Shown one piece after another: positions 52,646 through 62,091 of a stretch of 64,000 nt of DNA; position 1 is the first letter of the stretch; each line of letters starts with the position of its first letter. The DNA comes from Bog-532 sp963805255. GTDB taxonomy: Bacteria; Actinomycetota; Actinomycetes; Streptosporangiales; Streptosporangiaceae. The stretch is from the NCBI GenBank assembly GCA_963805255.1, contig CAWDTK010000020.1, positions 206,830 to 270,829 on the forward strand, written 5' to 3'. The notes below the pieces were generated by a model that saw only the letters and a list, made by a program, of their open reading frames with translations, did no database searches and was not told the DNA's origin. The translations under genes and the position numbers were made by a program.

Positions 52646-53478
52646 GACGCGATCCGCCGCGCGAGCTGGCAGCGGGCCGTGACGGTCGGATCAGGTGCCT
52701 GGCCAGGATGAGGGCCGCAGTCCGCGCACTGCGGAGCGCGATTCACCTTCAGGGAGCGGAACGTCATGTCCCACAGGTCGATATGCTGCAACCTGCTGAA
52801 CGACGGCTGGCCGAACTCGGCCACGATCTTGATGACTTCCATCGCGGCAAGGCACCCCACTGCGCCGGCCACCGCACCGAGCACAGGGAAGCCGAGCGGC
52901 GCCCAGGCCGGGTCGCCTTCGGCGAACACGCAGCGCAGGCAGGGCGTGCCCGGCCGGATCGCCAGCAGGCACGCCTCGGTGGCGTTCATGGCCGCGACGA
53001 CCAGGGGCTTGCGAGCCGCCACGCACAACCTGTTGAGCAGGTACCGCTCGGGGAAGTTGTGCCGGGCGTCGACCGCGGCGTCTGACCGGGCGACGAGGCC
53101 GGGCAGCCGGGGATCGCTCAGCCCGCAGTCCAGGCCCTCAATCCGGACATCCGGATAATGGGCACGCAGTGTGCGGGACGCGCACTCCACCCGCGCAGCG
53201 CCGACCCAGCCCGGCCGCATCAGGGTCTGCCGGTTGAGGTCCGGTTCCTCCAGGGCGCCGGGGTGGACAAGCAGGAGCCGGCCGACGCCGACGGCGGCGA
53301 GGTAAGTGGCGGCCGCGCCGCCGACCCCGCCTACGCCGGCCACGAGCACGGTCGCCTCACGCAGGCGGCGCTGCTGCCGGGCCCCGAACCCCGGGATGAT
53401 GAGCTGCCGGTCGAACCGGCGGTCCGGGCGGCCGGATGGCACGGGATGCGCCGTGTCCGGCGTTTGCGGAATCAGCAT
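52642..53478 (-). CDS. hesA: HesA/MoeB/ThiF-family adenylyltransferase
   Basis: 278 residues. ATP-binding VLVAGVGGVGGAAATYLAAV (GxGGxG), the adenylation Arg and Asp region DLNRQTLMRPGWVGAARVEC, and two zinc Cys pairs: TPCLRCVF and PQCADCGPH. Related proteins (HesA) occur in nif clusters of cyanobacteria and Frankia, where they are thought to aid molybdenum or sulfur handling. The exact substrate is not known. It overlaps nifS. Confidence 0.87.
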   Translation of the reverse strand: MLIPQTPDTAHPVPSGRPDRRFDRQLIIPGFGARQQRRLREATVLVAGVGGVGGAAATYLAAVGVGRLLLVHPGALEEPDLNRQTLMRPGWVGAARVECASRTLRAHYPDVRIEGLDCGLSDPRLPGLVARSDAAVDARHNFPERYLLNRLCVAARKPLVVAAMNATEACLLAIRPGTPCLRCVFAEGDPAWAPLGFPVLGAVAGAVGCLAAMEVIKIVAEFGQPSFSRLQHIDLWDMTFRSLKVNRAPQCADCGPHPGQAPDPTVTARCQLARRIAS

Positions 53479-53517
53479 GCTGGCCTCCGTGCGACGTCGT
53501 GTCGTCTCAGTGCACGC

Positions 53518-53838
53518 TCATTCCCTCGTCGGGGTGAGGTTCCTGATGAACTCTGGGTCGTTGCTGGTCTTGCCGATCACGGCGGCACCGCCCGGTGAGC
53601 CGAGCTCGGCGAAGAAGTCGGCGTTGGCCTGGGTGAAGGCACGCCATTTCTTTGGAACGTCGTAGACGTAATAGATGCCCTCCGTCGGGCAGGCAGATTC
53701 GCAGGCACCGCAGTCGACGCACTCGTCGGGGTGGATGTACAGCATCCGGTCACCTTCGTAGATGCAATCCACCGGGCACACCTCCACGCACCCCTTGTCC
53801 TTTACGTCAACACACGGCTCGGTAATGACGAATGTCAC
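53518..53838 (-). CDS. 7Fe-type ferredoxin
   Basis: 106 residues. FdxA-like N-terminus TFVITEPCVDVKDKGCVEVC PVDCIYEG gives a 3Fe-4S site plus Cys for the second cluster. DECVDCGACESACPTEGIYY gives the 4Fe-4S site. The C-terminal 45 residues (KKWRAFTQANADFFAEL) are the usual FdxA extension. A likely electron carrier between KorAB and nitrogenase reductase. Confidence 0.9.
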   Translation of the reverse strand: MTFVITEPCVDVKDKGCVEVCPVDCIYEGDRMLYIHPDECVDCGACESACPTEGIYYVYDVPKKWRAFTQANADFFAELGSPGGAAVIGKTSNDPEFIRNLTPTRE

Positions 53839-53912
53839 GGTGTTCTCCTTGTCTTTTTGTCTTTACTCAGCCCGCCTCGCGGGGCGGGGTCGTCGGATTC
53901 GGGCAGGGACAG

Positions 53913-54518
53913 TCAGGTCACCAAGGCGACCCGTTCGACTCCGGGAAAAGCCTCCTTTCCGGGAAGGGCCTCCTTCAGCCGCCGTTCGATCACGCTGGTG
54001 ATCGTGCCCAGCGCGCTGGAGCAGCCGTCGCAGGCGCCGGTCAGCCGCACCGACACCACACCGTCCGCGACCCCCACCACGGTCACGTCGCCCCCCTCAC
54101 CCTGCAGGTAGGGACGGATCTCGGCCATCGCGTCCTCGACCCGCGCGTGCAGGGCGGCGTCGGCCGCGCTCTGCTCGGCGGACCGCGTGGCGGAGAAGGA
54201 TGTGCCGCAGCCGCAGGAGTCGGCGGCGTTCGGGTTGTCAAAGGTGAAACCCGACGAGGCGATCGACTCCACGTAGTCGATGCGCACCCCCGCCAGCAGC
54301 GGCGCGACGCTGGCGCCCACGAACACGTCGAAGCCGTCCTGCGCCACCACCACCTCGTCCGGGTCGGCGCGGGGAGCCAGGACAAGGCGGTACTGGTAGC
54401 CCGAGCAGCCGCCGGGATCGACACCGATGCGCAGGCCGAAGTCCGCTGTGCCCGGCCCCGACGCCAGCAGCGTCCGCACTTTGCGCGACGCCCGTTCGGT
54501 CATGTAGATCGAGATCAC
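53913..54518 (-). CDS. nifU: HesB/IscA-NifU C-terminal fusion (Fe-S scaffold/carrier)
   Basis: 201 residues with two joined domains. Residues 1-105 are A-type carrier: ERASRKVRTLLASGPGTADF, GGCSGYQYRLVL and the C-terminal DSCGCG. Residues 125-195 are the NifU C-terminal Nfu domain: IRPYLQGEGGDVTVVGVADG, LTGACDGCSSALGTITSVIE with the C-x-x-C. The catalytic N-terminal IscU-like part of a full NifU is absent. The start overlaps the nifB stop by 4 nt. Confidence 0.9.
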   Translation of the reverse strand: MISIYMTERASRKVRTLLASGPGTADFGLRIGVDPGGCSGYQYRLVLAPRADPDEVVVAQDGFDVFVGASVAPLLAGVRIDYVESIASSGFTFDNPNAADSCGCGTSFSATRSAEQSAADAALHARVEDAMAEIRPYLQGEGGDVTVVGVADGVVSVRLTGACDGCSSALGTITSVIERRLKEALPGKEAFPGVERVALVT

Positions 54519-56044
54519 TGCTGTGCCACCTCCGCCCTGGCAGGGCCGGCGAGGCGGGCACCGGCCGCCGCCACGGCCTTTTCGATCAGGTCATAGACCT
54601 CCACTGCCTCGATGCCCGCGGCGTCCAGGGCCTCGCGAGGCTGGGGCCCGATCTTGCTGCACAGCACCGCCGCGCAGTCGGAGAGCAGCCGGACGGTCTT
54701 GTCCAGGACCGATTCCTGCTCCCCGCACTCGGACGGGCCCGCGCAGTAGCGGGCCACGTCGCGGGTCTGTACCAGCCGTGCCCAGCCGTCACCCGCCTCG
54801 TAGATCCAGAACTCCGTGGCGCGGCCGAAGTGCTGGTTCACCACGCCGCTGCCCTTGGTCGCGACCGCGACCAGCACGACCCGCTCCGGGCGGCCGGTCC
54901 CGCCGGATTCGATCCGCAGCGTCTCGCGGCTGGCGCGGGCCGCTGCCCGCGAGCGCTCGATCTCGGCGTGCGTCCGCTGCCGCCCCTCGAGGTCGTAGGC
55001 GACCTGCGTGCCGAGGAAGGCCTGCCGCCCGAACTCCTCGCCGCGGTCCTCCCCGAGCAAGCCGACGGCGTCGGCCCGGCACTGGCGGCAATGCCGCATC
55101 ATGTTCATCTCGGCCCCGTCGTCGGCCTCGCACCGGTCCTGGAGCGCCTTGAGCTCCTGCGGTGTCGGGCCGCGCACCCCGGTCATGCCGAAGACCGTGC
55201 CATGCTCGGGCGCCGACACCAGGGGCATCACGTTGTGCAGGAACGCGCCCAAGCCCTTCACCGTGCGGGAGACCTCCACCAGGTGGTCGTCGTTGACTCC
55301 GGGGATCATCACCGAGTTGACTTTGCAGAGGACCTTGCGGTCGGTCAGTGCCTGCAGGCCTGCAAGCTGGCGCTCGGAGAGGATCTTGGACGCCTCCCGG
55401 CCGGTGTAGCGCTTGCCGCGGAAGGCCACCCACGGGTAGATCCGCTCACCCACCTCGGGATCGATCATGTTGATGGTGACCGTCACATGGTCGACGCCCA
55501 GATCGGTGATCCGCTCGACGTAGTCAGGCAGTCTCAGGCCGTTGGTCGACAGGCATAGCGTGATGTCCGGGCAGTCGCGGGCCAGCAGATCCAGCGTCCG
55601 GAAGGTCCGGCGCGGGTTGGCCAGCGGGTCGCCAGGGCCGGCGATCCCGAGCACGCTCATCTGCTTGATCTCGCTCGCCACATGCTTCACCTTGGCCAGC
55701 GCCTCCTCAGGCGTGAGCAGGCTGCTGGTGACCCCGGGACGGCTCTCGTTGGAGCAGTCGAACTTGCGGTTGCAGTAGTTGCACTGGATGTTGCAGGAGG
55801 GGGCAACCGCGACGTGCATCCGGGCGTAGTACTGGTGGGCATCGGCGCTGTAGCAGGGATGGTTCGCGATCTTCTCCGCGATCTGGGGGTCGGCGACCGG
55901 CCCCCTGCTGCCACAGCTCTTCTTGCTCTTGCATCCGCCAGCCGGGGGCGCGGCGGGAGGCAGCGGCGCAGGCGACCCGGGCATCGGTGCCGAGGGTGCG
56001 GGCGGCGACTCGGTGAGGGGGAGGTAGACGCGCTGGGCGCTCAT
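54515..56044 (-). CDS. nifB: FeMo-cofactor biosynthesis radical SAM protein NifB
   Basis: 509 residues. After a Pro/Ala-rich start, the radical SAM motif is APSCNIQCNYCNRKFDCSNE (Cx3CxxC). Further Cys occur in NHPCYSADAHQYYARMHVAV and MMRHCRQCRADAVGLLGEDR. The C-terminal 110 residues are the NifX/NafY-like domain (VAVATKGSGVVNQHFGRATE). It makes NifB-co, the carbide-bearing core of FeMo-co. ATGA overlap with nifZ upstream. Confidence 0.95.
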   Translation of the reverse strand: MSAQRVYLPLTESPPAPSAPMPGSPAPLPPAAPPAGGCKSKKSCGSRGPVADPQIAEKIANHPCYSADAHQYYARMHVAVAPSCNIQCNYCNRKFDCSNESRPGVTSSLLTPEEALAKVKHVASEIKQMSVLGIAGPGDPLANPRRTFRTLDLLARDCPDITLCLSTNGLRLPDYVERITDLGVDHVTVTINMIDPEVGERIYPWVAFRGKRYTGREASKILSERQLAGLQALTDRKVLCKVNSVMIPGVNDDHLVEVSRTVKGLGAFLHNVMPLVSAPEHGTVFGMTGVRGPTPQELKALQDRCEADDGAEMNMMRHCRQCRADAVGLLGEDRGEEFGRQAFLGTQVAYDLEGRQRTHAEIERSRAAARASRETLRIESGGTGRPERVVLVAVATKGSGVVNQHFGRATEFWIYEAGDGWARLVQTRDVARYCAGPSECGEQESVLDKTVRLLSDCAAVLCSKIGPQPREALDAAGIEAVEVYDLIEKAVAAAGARLAGPARAEVAQQ

Positions 56045-56382
56045 GACGGCTGTCCCTCCTCGTTGCCGGCCGTGACCGGCGCGGCCGTGACCGGCGCGGC
56101 CACGGACGGCGCGGCCGCGACCGGTTCAGCCGCCGGCGGCGCGGCCCCGGCCGGTGCGGGCGCCAGTTCGCTTTCCAGGCAGCCGACCACCCGGCCGTTG
56201 CCGAACGCGACCGCGTACACGATGTGCTCCTGCAGGTAGAGGCCGACGTTCAGGATCTCGCCCCGGGCCCCGGACGGCACCAGGACCGCGCCGACGGTGC
56301 TGCCCGGCTCGGGATAGGTGCCGTCATCGCGCAGCACCTTGGTGGCGGTGACCATGTCGCCGAGGTCGAACGCGGGCTTCAT
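56041..56382 (-). CDS. nifZ: NifZ
   Basis: 113 residues. NifZ domain in the first 75: FDLGDMVTATKVLRDDGTYP, GARGEILNVGLYLQEHIVYA, VAFGNGRVVGCLESEL. An Ala/Pro/Val repeat tail (AAPSVAAPVTAAPVTA) follows. NifZ helps P-cluster maturation of the MoFe protein. Overlaps nifW and nifB starts by 4 nt. Confidence 0.9.
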   Translation of the reverse strand: MKPAFDLGDMVTATKVLRDDGTYPEPGSTVGAVLVPSGARGEILNVGLYLQEHIVYAVAFGNGRVVGCLESELAPAPAGAAPPAAEPVAAAPSVAAPVTAAPVTAGNEEGQPS

Positions 56383-56777
56383 TGCTCGCGCGCCTCGTGC
56401 TGGACGGCGACGGCGGCCGTAGGGACGAACGCGCGCGGGGCCCGGTCCCGCAGCACCTTGAACAGCCGGTGGTCCAGGGCGGTCGCGGTGGTGAAGGCCT
56501 GGTAGGACCGGGTCAGTGCGTCGCGGTAGGTGTCGAGCGCGTGGCCGGGGCTCTCGGGCGCGGTGCAGTGACGGTGGAGTTCTGCCAGTTGCCCGGCGAA
56601 GTGCCGCAGGATGTGCAGCCGGTTCACGTCGACCACCCGGGGGTCGTATGCGACGTCGAGCAGCGCGAAGTACTCCTCAGCCGTCTGGCACCGGTTGAAC
56701 GCCGCCAGCGGGTCATCGGCGGACGTGGCAGATTGCAGCTGCGCGCGCCGGTCGGCGCGCGGATCACGAGTCGTCAT
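56379..56777 (-). CDS. nifW: NifW (nitrogenase-stabilising protein)
   Basis: 132 residues. Core LAAFNRCQTAEEYFALLDVA, YDPRVVDVNRLHILRHFAGQ, LAELHR and the helical C-terminus YRDALTRSYQAFTTATALDH match NifW. It protects or helps assemble the MoFe protein. Overlaps the DUF269 gene by 14 nt at its start. Confidence 0.9.
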   Translation of the reverse strand: MTTRDPRADRRAQLQSATSADDPLAAFNRCQTAEEYFALLDVAYDPRVVDVNRLHILRHFAGQLAELHRHCTAPESPGHALDTYRDALTRSYQAFTTATALDHRLFKVLRDRAPRAFVPTAAVAVQHEAREQ

Positions 56778-57225
56778 GGGCCACTTCCGGGTAGGTGTCG
56801 AGGATCTTGACGGCGCTGGTGATGAGCGATTCGCCGTGCCCGGTGAGCCGCTCGATGGAGGGGAAGCCGAACCGCTGCGCGTCGCGTACCACCTCAGAGA
56901 GCACGACGAGTCTCCCGGCGAAGACGATCACCCGGCCGAAGCCCTCGTGGCTGACGTCCACCACGGTGGTGGTGAAGGCGCCGGACGCCTTCTCGGCACC
57001 TGCGGCGACGGCCTGGTAGAACGAGCGGATCCGGCTCTCGGCGGCCGCATCCAGATCGCAATCCACCGGGATCTCGCGCTGCCGCGCGGGGCTGACCACG
57101 AACGGGCGGAGCAGCGCTTCGTCTGAAACCCGGTCGAGTTGCCCGTGGGTGCCGCCGGCGCGAAGCTGGCCCACCAGGTCGCTCAGGAAGCCGCCGCGCT
57201 GCCCGCCGACTCCCGGGCCGCTCAT
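56764..57225 (-). CDS. NifX-associated protein (DUF269)
   Basis: 153 residues. LVGQLRAGGTHGQLDRVSDE, ALLRPFVVSPARQREIPVDC, RIRSFYQAVAAGAEKASGAF, VVDVSHEGFGRVIVFAGRLV: the DUF269 family that follows nifX in most diazotrophs. Function unproven. ATG at 57225 overlaps the nifX stop. Confidence 0.88.
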   Translation of the reverse strand: MSGPGVGGQRGGFLSDLVGQLRAGGTHGQLDRVSDEALLRPFVVSPARQREIPVDCDLDAAAESRIRSFYQAVAAGAEKASGAFTTTVVDVSHEGFGRVIVFAGRLVVLSEVVRDAQRFGFPSIERLTGHGESLITSAVKILDTYPEVAHDDS

Positions 57226-57632
57226 GCCGCACCTCCCGCCGGGGTCCAGGCCGGGACCGGCTCCTGGCCGTTTTGCCGCAGCGCCTTGCGCAGCCACGGC
57301 GGCGGGTTGCCGGCCAGCACCGCCTGGAGCCGCGCCAGCAGATCGGCGACGGCGGTTCCGCTGGCCGCCTTCAGCGGGTGGATCCGGGCGCTGACCACGC
57401 GGGCCGCTGCCGAGCCGCCGATGTCGCAGACGACCAGGATCGCGCAGTCCCAGACCTCGGCCAGCCGGCTGTCGATCTTGCTGTCCTGGTCAGGGCCGGG
57501 CGGGCTGAGCAGCCGGCTCTCCAGCAGCTCGGACTTCTCGGCCGACACCTCATACACGTCGAACCGGCAGCACCAGCCGAAATGCTGGTCGACAGCGGTG
57601 CCGTCACCGGTGGCAAAGGCAATCTTCACCAT
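57222..57632 (-). CDS. nifX: NifX
   Basis: 136 residues. MVKIAFATGDGTAVDQHFGW, CCRFDVYEVSAEKSELLESR, WDCAILVVCDIGGSAAARVV: the NifX/NafY dinitrogenase-cofactor-binding fold. It carries FeMo-co precursors between NifB and NifEN. Overlaps the nifN end by 7 nt. Confidence 0.92.
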   Translation of the reverse strand: MVKIAFATGDGTAVDQHFGWCCRFDVYEVSAEKSELLESRLLSPPGPDQDSKIDSRLAEVWDCAILVVCDIGGSAAARVVSARIHPLKAASGTAVADLLARLQAVLAGNPPPWLRKALRQNGQEPVPAWTPAGGAA

Positions 57633-59010
57633 GTCAGCTCCTCATGGGTCTTAACGGGCGCGGCCGCCAGGCCGCCGTCCGGGTATTCGTGGTCTTGGTG
57701 GTCGAGCAGGCGGTTCGCCGCGTCGATCAGCAGTTGCAGGCTGCCGCGGTAGCCCGCTGTACCGCGTAGCTGCGGGCCGAACCGGTCGTAGACCGGGAAG
57801 CCCATGGCCAGGTGGGCGGCGCCGATCCGGCTGGCGACGCCGCGGCCGTGGCTCGCGGCCACGACGAGCTCGGCTCCGCCGTCGGCGGCCCGTTCCTCAA
57901 GGTCGGTCAGGTCGCCGACGACCACCTCGCCCCACGGCGCGTGACTGAGCACCGGGGCGGTGGTGGGTGACACGGCGGCTACGATCTCGGCCCCCACGTC
58001 GCACAGCAGCGAGCCGACCGCGACGAGCTGCTCGGGCTCGCCAGCGATCGCGACACGGGCGCCGCCGAGCACAAAGTGCGTGTCGAGCAGGCCGTCCGTC
58101 AGCCGGCTACGCCACCGGCGCGCCTCGTCCGGGCCGGCTCGCCGGTGCGCTCCATCAGCTCAGTGACCAGCGCGTCGACCGCCGCCAGCCCGCTGAGGTG
58201 ATCGCAGCGGATCACGTCAGCGCCGGTTCGCGCGGTGAGCGCCTCGCCCGCGGCGGCCGCCGTCGCGCCGGCCACCACGATGGCGCCCGCGGCGCCGAGG
58301 CGCCACAGGTCGGCGATCATGGTGCCGCCGGTGGTCAGCGGCGACCAGCCGTCGAGGTGACCGTCCAGCGAGCCCGACAGGTCCGGCACGACCACCGGGT
58401 CCAGGCCGAACCCGCGCACGAGCGCGGTGAGCTCCTCGATGTCGACGGCCGTCAGCGAGGGCCCGGCGAGCACGGCTAGCGGTTCGGAGCCGGGAGGCTC
58501 TGCCTGCTCGCCGGGGTCTCGGGCCGGCGGCGCATCGAGCGGCACCACCGTGACCACGGCCTCCAGCGCGCTCGCCCAGCCGTCGGACAGGCCACCGCGG
58601 AAATCGGGGGTGGACACCGCGACGATCAGCGGCGCCCCGGCGCCGGCGCCCGCCAGGTAGGAGCGCAGCTCGCCGGCCACATCCTCGCCACTGACCTCGG
58701 TCAGGCCGGTGGTCAGCACGCCGATAACGTCGGGATGCTGCCTGGCGCGGATCGCTTCCAGCGCGGCCACCAGCGACTCCCCGGCGCCGATTACCGCGGT
58801 CACCTCGGTGACAGCGGTGGTCTGCAGCGGGACCGGCTCGCCGAAGTGCCGGGTCATCAGCGCCTTGGCGAACGAGGCGCAGCCCTGGGACCCGTGCAGC
58901 ACCGGCATCGCGCGGGCCAGCCCGAGGAAGACCAGTGCGCCGCCGAGAGGCTGGCTGTGCTTGAGCGGATCGATCGCCGCGCGCCTGCCGCTGGCCACCA
59001 CGCGCGCCAT
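57626..59010 (-). pseudogene. nifN: nifN with a one-base frameshift
   Basis: The first frame (59010-58099) reads MARVVASGRRAAIDPLKHSQ, VLHGSQGCASFAKALMTRHF to LVTELMERTGEPA, then goes off-frame to an early stop. The true continuation, EARRWRSRLTDGLLDTHFVL then GGARVAIAGEPEQL, is in the -1 frame up to 57626. The shift lies in 58123-58140 (GAGCCGGCCCGGACGAGG on the minus strand). Adding one base gives 1,386 nt, 461 residues, the normal NifN size. Either a real mutation or a sequence error. TGATG junction with nifE. Confidence 0.9.
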
Positions 59011-60503
59011 CAGCCGACCTCCCCGCGAGCACCGGGCGCTCCCAGTTCCCCGGCCGCAGGGGAGCGGAGTTCCCAGGGGGCGGGGGAGCGGACCTGCTCC
59101 CACACCGGGCTGGACAGGGCACGATCCACCCGGCGGGCCAGTTCGACCACGCCGACGTACCCGGCATAAGGGGTATGCCGTTCCTGGTTGATGTCGAGGA
59201 AGGGCAGCTTGCCCTTCAGCGCCGTGTACTGGTTGCGGCCGCCGGCGATGAGGATGTCCGCCCCGGTCTCCCCGGCCAGCCGCAGCAGTTCGGCGGGGCT
59301 GCCGTCGGTGATCACCCGGGCGTCCGGGCCGAGCAGCTGGCAGATCTTGTCCACATCGCTACCGGTGCTCTTGGTGGCCCCGGAGGCGACTACCTCCACC
59401 CCGATGTCCTGAAGGGCCGAGACCACCGACCAGCTCTTGACCCCGCCGGTGTACAGCACCGCCTTCGCGCCGCGGAGCCGTTCCCGGTACGGGGCCAGGG
59501 CGGCCGCGGCGGCGGCCTCCTCGGCGGCGATGAGCTCCTCGGCGCTACGGGCCAGGCCGTCGCCGCCGAGTACCCGGGCGAAGCCGCGCAGGGTGTCGCC
59601 CATCGCCCGGATGCCGTAGAAGCTGCCCTCGAACCAGGGAATGCCATAGCGCTCCTCCAGCCCGCGGGCCAGCGCCAGCAGCGCCCTGGAGCACACCACC
59701 ATGGTCGCCTTGGCCCGGTGCGCGGCGGCGACGTCGCAGTACCTGGCGTCGCCGCTGATGCACGCCCGTACCCGGATGCCCAGCCGGGACAGCACGGGGG
59801 TGACATCCCACAGCTCGCCAGCGATGTTGTACTCGCCGACCAGGTTCACGTCCAGGTCGGTGCACGACGCCGGCTCGACGGTACCGATCACGTGCCGCAG
59901 CAGCGCCTCGCCCGCCAGCCGGTTGCCGAGGTTCTTGCTCCCGCCGAAGCCTGGCGAGTGCACCGGGATGACCGGCACCGCGGCGGCCGCCGCCGCCGCG
60001 CCGCACACCGCGTCGAGGTCGTCGCCGATAGACGCGGTGACGCAGGTCGAGTACACGAACACGGCGGGCGGACGATGCCGCCTGACGACCTCGGCGATGG
60101 TGTCGTACAGCTTCTGCTCGCCGCCGAAGACCACATCGTGCTCGGTAATGTCGCTGGTGAACCCCCGCCGGTATAGCGTCGGGCCGGAGGACAGGCTGCC
60201 CCGGCTGTCCCACGAGTTGCCCGCGCAGGCGATGGGCCCGTGCACGACGTGAGCGGCGTCCACGATCGGGACCAGGGCTATCATCGCCCCGTCGAAGGCG
60301 CAGCCACCGGCGGTGGCGCCCGGCTTGGGCTTCGGGCAGCCGGCCTTGCGGGCACGGGCGTCCTTGGCGTGGTTGTGGTCGCAGGCCGGTTCGGTGAAGA
60401 GCGCGGCGCGGTCGGCGGGGGCGGCGGGCCCCCGCGAGAGCGCTGCGGGTCCTGCGGTTCGGGCGGGCCCGGGCCGCGAGTCTGGCGACACCACAATGGT
60501 CAT
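59010..60503 (-). CDS. nifE: NifE (FeMo-cofactor scaffold, alpha)
   Basis: 497 residues. Conserved cluster Cys: AGGCAFDGAMIALVPIVDAA, VVHGPIACAGNSWDSRGSLS, VYSTCVTASIGDDLDAVCGA. Further family motifs: VHSPGFGGSKNLGNRLAGEA and the C-terminal LPFLDINQERHTPYAGYVGV. NifE pairs with NifN to finish the FeMo-cofactor. The C-terminal 25 residues are Pro-rich. Confidence 0.95.
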   Translation of the reverse strand: MTIVVSPDSRPGPARTAGPAALSRGPAAPADRAALFTEPACDHNHAKDARARKAGCPKPKPGATAGGCAFDGAMIALVPIVDAAHVVHGPIACAGNSWDSRGSLSSGPTLYRRGFTSDITEHDVVFGGEQKLYDTIAEVVRRHRPPAVFVYSTCVTASIGDDLDAVCGAAAAAAAVPVIPVHSPGFGGSKNLGNRLAGEALLRHVIGTVEPASCTDLDVNLVGEYNIAGELWDVTPVLSRLGIRVRACISGDARYCDVAAAHRAKATMVVCSRALLALARGLEERYGIPWFEGSFYGIRAMGDTLRGFARVLGGDGLARSAEELIAAEEAAAAAALAPYRERLRGAKAVLYTGGVKSWSVVSALQDIGVEVVASGATKSTGSDVDKICQLLGPDARVITDGSPAELLRLAGETGADILIAGGRNQYTALKGKLPFLDINQERHTPYAGYVGVVELARRVDRALSSPVWEQVRSPAPWELRSPAAGELGAPGARGEVG

Positions 60504-60511
60504 GGCAATCC

Positions 60512-62038
60512 TCAGCGGACCATGTTGTAGCTGTGGTCGGGGGCGGTGCGGTCCAGCTCGTCGAGCACGGTGTTCACGAGCTGGGTCAGCAGGTGCAGAC
60601 CGCCGGTGTAGCCGACGACCGGGAACCGGTGCAGGTGGTGCCGGTCGAAGATCGGGAACCCGACCCTGATCAGCGGCGTGTTCGACTCCCGGGCGAGGAA
60701 CTTCAGGTAGGAGCTCCCGATCAGCAGGTCAACCGGCTCGGTAAACACCAGCGAGCGAAGGTGCCACAGGTCCTTTCCCGGCCATACCGTCGCCTGGTGA
60801 CCGAAGGGGCTGGCCGCCAGCACCGCCTCGGCCCTGGACGCGAAGGACTTGTCGCCATTCGTACTCAGCACGTGAACCGGCTCCATGCCCATCTCCAGCA
60901 GGAAGCCGAGCAGGCCGACCACGAGGTCGGGGTCTCCGGCGACGGCCACACGCTTGCCGTGCAGGTACGCGTGCGAGTCGGTCAGCGCGTCGACCAGCCG
61001 GCCTCGCTCGCGGCTGATCTCCTCGGGAACGCCGATCCCGGCGAGCCTGGCCACCTCGGTGATGAACCGGTCGGTGTTGCCGACGCCGATCGGCGTGGTG
61101 ATGAGGACCTCCTCCTGGCCCCATTCGTGCCGGACCAGTTCCGCGGTCTTGCGGGTGGCGACCTCCTGCAGGAAGACCGTGCCCAGCGCGTTGATCGCGT
61201 CGGCCGCCTCAGCCAGCGGGGTCCCGCCCGGGTACAGGACGTAATCGCCGGTCGCCGGCGAGTCCATGGACCCGCTGTGGTCGCCCAGGATGACGTGGTC
61301 CACGCCCATCAGGGCCAGCAGGCGGCTCACCTCCCGGTGGTCGCCGGTGTAGGTGTCGAACCCCGGGACCACATTGATCCGGCCGTTCGGCGCTCCCTTC
61401 TTGTCTTTGGTGAGGTAGGCGAGGATCGAGCGCAGCATGTTGTCGTACCCGGTCAGATGCGAGCCGACGAAGCTAGGGGTGTGCGCGAACGGCACGGGGA
61501 AGTCGTCGGTGACCGAGCCCTTCTCACGGGCGGTCCCGATGAACGCCTGCAGGTCATCGCCGATCACCTCGGCCATGCAGGTGGTGCTGACCGCGACCAT
61601 GTTGGGCTTGTACAGCGCGGTGGCATTGTCCAGCGCTTCGACCAGGTTGTTCATGCCGCCGAAGACCGCGGCCTCCTCGGTCATCGACGACGACACCGCG
61701 GGGCAGGGCTCCTTGAAGTGCCGGGCATAGTGACTGCGAAAGTACGCGGCGCAGCCCTGGGAACCGTGCACCAGCGGAAGGGTGCCCGCGAACCCGAGCC
61801 CGGCCAGCACGGCGCCGAGCGGCTGGCACGCCTTCGCCGGGTTGACCGTGAGCGCCTCGCGGGCGAAGTTCTTCTCCCGGTACTCTTCGCTGCGCGTCCA
61901 TTCCCTGACCCGCTCGATCTCGTCCGCGGAGCAGCCTGCCTCGAATTCGTGCTTGCGCTCGAACTGCTCCTGGTAGTGCGGGGCGTCGAACAAATTGTTG
62001 TGATCTTTCACGAGAAATGTTTCGGGGGTGCCGGTCAT
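60512..62038 (-). CDS. nifK: Nitrogenase MoFe protein beta subunit
   Basis: 508 residues. P-cluster Cys: NPAKACQPLGAVLAGLGFAG, VHGSQGCAAYFRSHYARHFK, VSTTCMAEVIGDDLQAFIGT. The Ser-containing FAHTPSFVGSH and C-terminal HLHRFPVVGYTGGLHLLTQL are typical. ATG at 62038 is the start; the longer frame to 62224 overlaps nifD. It lies 8 nt before nifE. Confidence 0.96.
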   Translation of the reverse strand: MTGTPETFLVKDHNNLFDAPHYQEQFERKHEFEAGCSADEIERVREWTRSEEYREKNFAREALTVNPAKACQPLGAVLAGLGFAGTLPLVHGSQGCAAYFRSHYARHFKEPCPAVSSSMTEEAAVFGGMNNLVEALDNATALYKPNMVAVSTTCMAEVIGDDLQAFIGTAREKGSVTDDFPVPFAHTPSFVGSHLTGYDNMLRSILAYLTKDKKGAPNGRINVVPGFDTYTGDHREVSRLLALMGVDHVILGDHSGSMDSPATGDYVLYPGGTPLAEAADAINALGTVFLQEVATRKTAELVRHEWGQEEVLITTPIGVGNTDRFITEVARLAGIGVPEEISRERGRLVDALTDSHAYLHGKRVAVAGDPDLVVGLLGFLLEMGMEPVHVLSTNGDKSFASRAEAVLAASPFGHQATVWPGKDLWHLRSLVFTEPVDLLIGSSYLKFLARESNTPLIRVGFPIFDRHHLHRFPVVGYTGGLHLLTQLVNTVLDELDRTAPDHSYNMVR

Positions 62039-62091
62039 CGTCCATTCTCCGAGTCGTGAGTCTGGCGTCGCGGGTGTCTGGGCGCGGATCG

